From: Roseomonas sp.
GTDB taxonomy: Bacteria > Pseudomonadota > Alphaproteobacteria > Acetobacterales > Acetobacteraceae
Assembly: GCA_020249415.1 (NCBI GenBank)
Contig: JADCFR010000187.1
Coordinates: 1 to 9,251, forward strand
Direction of reading: 5' to 3'
Length of the DNA stretch: 9,251 nt
The notes under the pieces are model-generated. The model did no database searches and was not told the origin of the DNA. It saw only the letters and a program-made list of their open reading frames with translations. Positions 5,776-9,251 of this stretch are shown here, piece after piece. The position numbers and the translations under genes are program-made. Every line of letters begins with the position of its first letter. Position 1 is the stretch's first letter.

Positions 5776-8015
5776 TGTCTCGGATATCCCTATTGCAGCG
5801 CCAACGCGGCTGGCTGGTCGTACTGGGCGCCTTTCTCATCCAGATGGTGGGCTTTGGCGCGATCTACTCCAGTTCTGCCTTCGCGCCAGAGATCGCCGCA
5901 AGCCTCAACATGGATCGCGCCTATGTCGACCTGGTCATGGTGCTGAGCCTTGGCGGCAGCTTTTTGGTGAGCGCCATCAGCGGATCCCTGGCGGATCGCT
6001 TTGGCCCGCGCCCCCTGGCCGCCTTTGGCATGATGCTTGTGGCGGCTGGCCTCGCTTTGGCAGCGCTGGCGCAGAATGCCTTCACCGTTTTTCTGGGTTA
6101 CGGGCTTCTGCTGGGCCTTGGGTTCGGTCTGGCGAATGTGCCGGGCATCGCTGCAGTGCAGCGCTGGTTCATGACCAAGCGCGCCCTCGCCGCAAGCCTC
6201 GCCGCCGCGGGCATGGGGGTGGGGACCCTACTGGTGCCTATCCTCAAGGATTTTCTGGCTGCCTTTGGCGATTGGCGCAGCGCCTTCTTCTGCTGCGCCG
6301 TGCTGGCTGCCTTGGTTGGCTTGGGGGCCGCGCTGTTGCTTGATGCGCAACCTGAAAAACATGGCATGGGGCCGGATGGCAAACAGTTTGCCTCGGCGCT
6401 TGTCGTACCAAAAGCGGAAGGCATGGGCCTTCACCAGGCTTTGCGCAACCGTGCCTTCCAATACGCGCTGCTCGGCACGCTGCTGGTTTCAATCCCGGTC
6501 TCCGCACCGATCATGCTGCTGGCCGGTTCGGCTGAAGCGCGCGGGCTCAGCCCTCAGCAGGCGCTTGGGCTGCTCGGGCTGATCGGGGCCGGTTCACTTG
6601 CTGGCCGATTCTTCCTGGCTGCGGCGGCGGATCGGCTTGGTCGGCGCATCAGCTTTCTGGTCATCTGCTTTGCGCTTGGCCTTGCCATGTTTGCCTGGGC
6701 TGGCGCGCGCGAAGCCTGGTCGCTTGCCGCCTTTGCCCTGGTCTATGGCGTGCTGCAGGGCAGCTTTGTCTCCCTACTGCCTGCTTTTACCGCCGATAGC
6801 TTCGGCACCCGCGCCATCGGTGGCCTGATCGGCGCAGTCTACACCAGCCGTGGTGTGGCCTTACTGGCGGGGCTGCCGCTGATGAGTGCCGGCATCGCCT
6901 TCTTTGGCACCTATGCGGTCTCGGTCATCGGCTGCGGCCTGGCTGGCCTGCTGGGCGCCTTCCTGCTTTGCCTGGCGCGGCCCGCAGCGGCAGGCGAGCG
7001 CAAGATCGCCCGCGTCAAACCTGCGATTTCGGCCATAGCCCAAGGCGCCTCGGTGCGTGCCCGGACAGGCCACGCTGCCCTGGCGCTTTGGTTGTTGTCG
7101 CTCCTTGGCCTTGGGACCGGCCTGCTGGCGGTCTCGCCACGCGGCGCTGCGGCCGAAGCGCTGGCGCCGGATACCGCGATGCGCATCGCGAGCCTGCCCA
7201 ATACCCAGGCGCGCGGTGGTGTGCGGTCCTTCGCAGTGGAACTGGCCGATGGCGTGGGCGTTTTTGAAATGCCGAAAGCCGCTGGCCGATCCCCGGTGCC
7301 GGCGGTGCTGATCCTGCATGATGCCTCCGGCGCCGATGGCCGCGCCGGTTCCTATGCCGAGCAATTGCTCGGCGCGGATATCGCCGTGCTGGAATTGCGT
7401 GAAGGCGACACTGCCGCGGCGGGTGCAGCACTTGCGGCACTTGCTGCCGATCCGCGCATCAACCCCGCACGGCTTGGCATTCTTGGCTTCGGTGCAGGTG
7501 CCCGCCTGGCCTTGGAATTGCCCGGTACGGCAGCGCGCGCCTTGCTCTATCCCGGCTGCGGCAGCCTGGCCGGCATGCGCAAAATGGCGACGGCGGTTGA
7601 ACCCGCACCGCTGCTGCATCGCGTCGCTTGGATGAGCGATGCCGGCATCCGCGACTTCGTAGGGCCAGCGGAATATGCCTGGAACTATAATGTCTCAGGC
7701 GGTGCGCCCGGTTTCGCCTTGCCGCAAAGAAACGCTGCGATGCTGCTGCTGCATGGCACTGAGGATCCCGCCAACCCGGCCGAGGCTTGTGCCTTCCTAT
7801 GCGAAAGCCTGCGCGCGACGGGCGCCGAGGTTGAGCATCAGGAAATCCCCCGTGCCGGCTATGCCTGGGATTACCCGCAATTTGGATCAACGCGGGACGT
7901 GATGCTGCCTGCGCCCGGCGCGGCTGGGCAGGTGGCGGCCCGCCCCTGGCCCGCCATGGCAGCGCAGACGGCGGCAACGGTGGCCGGATTTTTCGCCATG
8001 AATCTGGCGCGGTGA
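5775..8015 (+). CDS. MFS transporter (OxlT-like) fused to a dienelactone-hydrolase-like domain lacking catalytic Ser and His
   Basis: 746 aa from ATG 5775, six bases after GGAGG (5764-5768); a GTG three bases earlier is possible. Residues about 12-400 form a 12-helix major facilitator domain of the oxalate/formate or monocarboxylate antiporter type, with motif A GSLADRFGPRP (70-80) and its second-half counterpart ADRLGRR (285-291). After a basic linker comes one more hydrophobic helix (about 433-453) ending in an Ala-rich, signal-peptide-like stretch, then an alpha/beta-hydrolase domain (about 480-746): PAVLILHDASG, DPRINPARLGILGFGAGA, ALLYPGCG, LLLHGTEDP. The nucleophile elbow reads Gly-Phe-Gly-Ala-Gly, so the usual Ser/Cys is Gly573 (GGT), and the usual His is Tyr696 (TAT); Asp664 remains. 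Thirteen helices would put this domain in the periplasm. A catalytically dead or substrate-sensing domain is inference; MFS assignment is firm, substrate unknown. Confidence 0.88.
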   Translation: MSRISLLQRQRGWLVVLGAFLIQMVGFGAIYSSSAFAPEIAASLNMDRAYVDLVMVLSLGGSFLVSAISGSLADRFGPRPLAAFGMMLVAAGLALAALAQNAFTVFLGYGLLLGLGFGLANVPGIAAVQRWFMTKRALAASLAAAGMGVGTLLVPILKDFLAAFGDWRSAFFCCAVLAALVGLGAALLLDAQPEKHGMGPDGKQFASALVVPKAEGMGLHQALRNRAFQYALLGTLLVSIPVSAPIMLLAGSAEARGLSPQQALGLLGLIGAGSLAGRFFLAAAADRLGRRISFLVICFALGLAMFAWAGAREAWSLAAFALVYGVLQGSFVSLLPAFTADSFGTRAIGGLIGAVYTSRGVALLAGLPLMSAGIAFFGTYAVSVIGCGLAGLLGAFLLCLARPAAAGERKIARVKPAISAIAQGASVRARTGHAALALWLLSLLGLGTGLLAVSPRGAAAEALAPDTAMRIASLPNTQARGGVRSFAVELADGVGVFEMPKAAGRSPVPAVLILHDASGADGRAGSYAEQLLGADIAVLELREGDTAAAGAALAALAADPRINPARLGILGFGAGARLALELPGTAARALLYPGCGSLAGMRKMATAVEPAPLLHRVAWMSDAGIRDFVGPAEYAWNYNVSGGAPGFALPQRNAAMLLLHGTEDPANPAEACAFLCESLRATGAEVEHQEIPRAGYAWDYPQFGSTRDVMLPAPGAAGQVAARPWPAMAAQTAATVAGFFAMNLAR

Positions 8016-8102
8016 TCCCATGACGCCTTCACCCCGCCCCACCCCCTTCATCCGGCACCCACGCCCCGATGGGCGCCCGATCGGCGCGTTGCGGAGGATG
8101 TC

Positions 8103-8165
8103 ATGATTGCGGATCCGACCACTTTGTCCGGCGTCAGCGCCTATGGGGCCAAATTGGCGATTTGA
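8103..8165 (+). other. Possible start of an interrupted gene, or IS3 left end
   Basis: ATG 8103 lies five bases after GGAGG (8093-8097), a strong initiation signal, yet the frame closes after 20 codons at TGA 8163-8165. Either a gene following the MFS fusion was cut off by the IS3 insertion within its first codons, or the open frame is chance at the element's left end (the sequence from about 8104 onward is likely IS3 DNA). The exact left end of the IS remnant is not resolved. Confidence 0.3.
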
Positions 8166-8312
8166 GTAACGGAGGATTTCTGGCTCATCGTTACCGCAAG
8201 GAGAGTGAAGATGAGCCAGAAAACCTCTGCCCAACCCATGCGGGCACCAGCCGAAAAACTTGTTCGCGATATTCGCCGCGCCACGCGCAAGCACCATTCC
8301 GCCGAGGACAAG
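8104..8312 (+). mobile_element. IS3-family remnant A, left end and start of orfA (truncated)
   Basis: Contains the first 34 codons of an IS3-family orfA and its upstream leader. The left boundary is placed near 8104 only because the MFS operon ends before it and a TG dinucleotide, usual for IS3 ends, occurs there. The right side ends abruptly at 8312, where the sequence switches to the opposite-strand remnant B. No right terminal repeat is present, so this is a fragment that cannot move by itself. Confidence 0.6.
8177..8222. repeat. 13-bp perfect inverted repeat over the orfA start codon
   Basis: 8177-8189 (TTTCTGGCTCATC) is the exact reverse complement of 8210-8222, with a 20-base loop. In mRNA the orfA AUG (8211-8213) would be inside the stem while the ribosome site AAGGAG (8198-8203) stays in the loop. 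Such hairpins in IS elements are known to limit translation from transcripts entering from outside. Confidence 0.7.
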
Positions 8313-8327
8313 TCAGGCGATCACTGA
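8211..8327 (+). pseudogene. IS3-family transposase OrfA, N-terminal fragment
   Basis: ATG 8211 is preceded by AAGGAGAG (8198-8205). The product starts MSQKTSAQ and continues with KLVRDIRRATRKHHSAEDK, the N-terminal pattern of a well-known IS3 OrfA type in which the next residues should be IRIVLEG and the helix-turn-helix. Homology stops after codon 34 (8312), and the frame runs four more codons of foreign sequence to TGA 8325-8327. The DNA-binding helix-turn-helix is therefore lost. Confidence 0.75.
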
Positions 8328-8811
8328 CGGCCCAGCCGATGACGCGCCGGGAGTGAAGGTCCAAGATCACCGCCAGATAGAGCCAGCCCTCGCGGGTCCA
8401 GATGTAGCTGATGTCTACTGCCCATTTCCGATTAGGCTGATCGGCAGTGAAGTCGCGCTCCAGCAGGTTTGGAACGATGTTGAACGTGTGATCGCTGTCT
8501 GTCGTCGCCTTGAACTTGCGCTTTCTTTCGACGAAAATCCCGTTTTCGCGCATCAGCCTCCCGACACGGCGGTGCCCCACCTCGACACCAACTTCCTTCA
8601 GCTCTTCGGTCAGGCGCGCGCGGCCTTAGCTGCCCAGGCTCAGGCACGATTGCTCCTTGATGTGGGCGTGAACCACCATGTCCATGCGTTGCCTGGGGCT
8701 GGCGGGGCGCTTGCGGAAGGCCCGTAGGCAGCTTGGGCTGACATTCATCACGCGGCACAGCCGATCGATCGGAAAGGCCCCACGCTGTTCTTCGATGAAC
8801 CTGAACCTCAC
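8313..8811 (-). pseudogene. IS3-family transposase OrfB, nonsense mutation and 3' truncation
   Basis: In the -1 frame relative to orfA; the GTG at 8811 overlaps the orfA stop. The product has the HTH_21-like region (IEEQRGAFPIDRLCRVMNVS, then RAFRKRPASPRQR) and the start of the rve/DDE integrase core, PNRKWAVDISYIWTREGWL and VILDLHSRRVIGWAVSDRL. A TAA at 8628-8626 replaces the Tyr expected in SLGSYG; translation-frame homology resumes immediately (GRARLTEELKEVGVEVGHRR). Only the first catalytic Asp (in AVDISYI) remains; the second Asp and the Glu lie in the part lost at 8313. Beyond 8313 the open frame runs by chance into remnant A. Confidence 0.85.
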
Positions 8812-9083
8812 GGCTTTTGGCTCGCGAAGAACTGGGGGGCTTTTTTTAGGATGTCCCTCTCCTCCTTCAGGTTACGGACCTCACAACGAAGTCATTCATT
8901 CTCCCGCGCAAGATCACGGTCCTCGGCAGAAACCACACCCGTATCACGCTGCGCGCTCACCCATTTGTTCAAGGTCGAAAAGCCGACCCCCAGATCATCC
9001 GCACCCCGGCGTCGCGAAAGCCCGCTGGTCAGCGCTATACGCATCGCTTCTTTGCAAAATTCATCCGTCATGCCTGTGCTCAT
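8808..9083 (-). pseudogene. IS3-family transposase OrfA with premature stop
   Basis: Starts at ATG 9083, seven bases after GGAG on the minus strand. The product MSTGMTDEFCKEAMRIAL...GVGFSTLNKWV is the OrfA helix-turn-helix domain that binds the element ends. A TGA at 8894-8892 interrupts the leucine-zipper region where related proteins have Arg (CGA to TGA fits a single change); beyond it the same frame continues LRCEVRNLKEERDILKKAPQ and FFASQKP to its natural stop at 8810-8808. The sequence CTAAAAAAAGCC, holding the slippery A run at 8847-8841, lies in the intact downstream part, where IS3 ribosomes shift to the orfB frame; the early stop should block both OrfA and the OrfAB fusion. Confidence 0.85.
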
Positions 9084-9140
9084 GGTTCGTCTCCTTTGCT
9101 TCACAATAGGCGATCAGAGGAGCGGCACAAAACCGTGACA

Positions 9141-9251
9141 GGTCCATGGAAGCGACCGCCGCGCGAGTGGTGCGAGGCCAAGACCCAGTTCGCCATCCTA
9201 TTCGGCGATAGGTTCGTGGTCTGATGATCGAAACCGACCCCGCGCACAAAA
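9141..9251. other. Region right of IS3 remnant B, incomplete
   Basis: Contains the right copy of the diverged repeat and nothing else I can identify. A short plus-strand frame ends at TGA 9221-9223 and resembles the one in the left copy; the upstream part of that gene, if any, was presumably displaced by the IS3 remnant. The window ends here. Confidence 0.4.
9146..9240. repeat. Diverged 95-bp repeat, right copy
   Basis: Counterpart of 1136-1230. It begins six bases beyond the end of the IS3 remnant (9140) and its plus-strand frame ends in TGA at 9221-9223. The window stops shortly after, so its true extent is unknown. Confidence 0.6.

Larger units (their letters stand above)
8313..9140 (-). 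mobile_element. IS3-family remnant B, truncated, inverted relative to remnant A
   Basis: Reads on the minus strand. Its left end is at 9140, where the minus strand begins TGTCACGGTTTTGTGCC, consistent with the 5'-TG terminus of IS3 elements. orfA and orfB follow in the usual -1 overlap with a run of seven A on the coding strand (8847-8841) as the frameshift site. The element is cut off at 8313 inside the integrase core of orfB, so the right terminal repeat, the second catalytic Asp and the Glu are missing. Both ORFs also carry in-frame stops, so the copy is inactive. Confidence 0.82.

Noticed and set aside
6861..7619. 252-codon minus-strand open frame
   Set aside because: It is a shadow of the MFS-hydrolase gene; Arg/Gln/Ala-rich low-complexity translation with no domain.
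8020..8106. 28-codon open frame just after the MFS gene
   Set aside because: It has no ribosome site and a Pro/Arg-rich composition typical of random GC-rich sequence.
8260..8727. 155-codon plus-strand open frame over the IS3 remnants
   Set aside because: It crosses the junction of two fragments and is antisense to the recognisable OrfB protein.
8841..8847. Run of seven T on the plus strand after a G-rich stretch, resembling a terminator
   Set aside because: No matching GC stem precedes it; on the minus strand it is the A7 slippery site of the IS3 orfA/orfB overlap.
1..9251. CRISPR arrays, tRNA or rRNA genes, toxin-antitoxin or phage-defence genes
   Set aside because: No regular direct repeats with spacers, no RNA gene landmarks and no such protein motifs were seen on either strand.

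Overview
The window looks like a high-GC alphaproteobacterial chromosome, most likely Acetobacteraceae (Roseomonas-like). This is an inference from gene content (a hydantoinase B gene beside a tripartite tricarboxylate transporter, and abundant Bug-type binding proteins in such genomes) and from GC-rich third codon positions; no rRNA or other marker gene confirms it.

Layout, left to right. (1) Positions 1-169 hold the C-terminus of a hydantoinase B/oxoprolinase family protein. (2) Positions 169-1104 are an IS5-family element with 19/22-matching terminal inverted repeats and a candidate TA target duplication; its transposase is broken by two frameshifts, and the insertion appears to supply the last base of the hyuB stop codon. 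(3) Positions 1107-1436 carry no gene, but hold a diverged 95-bp repeat that recurs at the far right of the window, plus a consensus extended -10 box. (4) Positions 1437-4421 are a complete tripartite tricarboxylate transporter operon, tctC-tctB-tctA. (5) A Crp/Fnr-type regulator (4536-5186, minus strand) converges on tctA and diverges from the next unit; a CRP-like palindrome lies in the divergent region. (6) Positions 5339-8015 are a tightly coupled three-gene unit: a 61-aa membrane protein, an 84-aa four-cysteine protein, and a large fusion of an OxlT-like MFS transporter with a dienelactone-hydrolase-like domain. (7) Positions 8103-9140 are two truncated IS3-family remnants joined head to head at about 8312/8313. 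(8) Positions 9141-9251 hold the second copy of the diverged repeat.

How the genes work together (inference): hyuB plus tctCBA suggests uptake of a carboxylate or cyclic amide linked to ring hydrolysis, now separated by the IS5 insertion. The Crp/Fnr protein probably controls one or both neighbouring units. The MFS fusion is a second carboxylate-type transport system whose hydrolase-like domain has lost two of its three catalytic residues and is predicted to sit in the periplasm. All recognisable transposases here are disrupted, so the DNA between the flanking repeats looks like an old transposon landing region rather than an active island. The best candidate for something undescribed is the small-protein / MFS-pseudohydrolase cassette.
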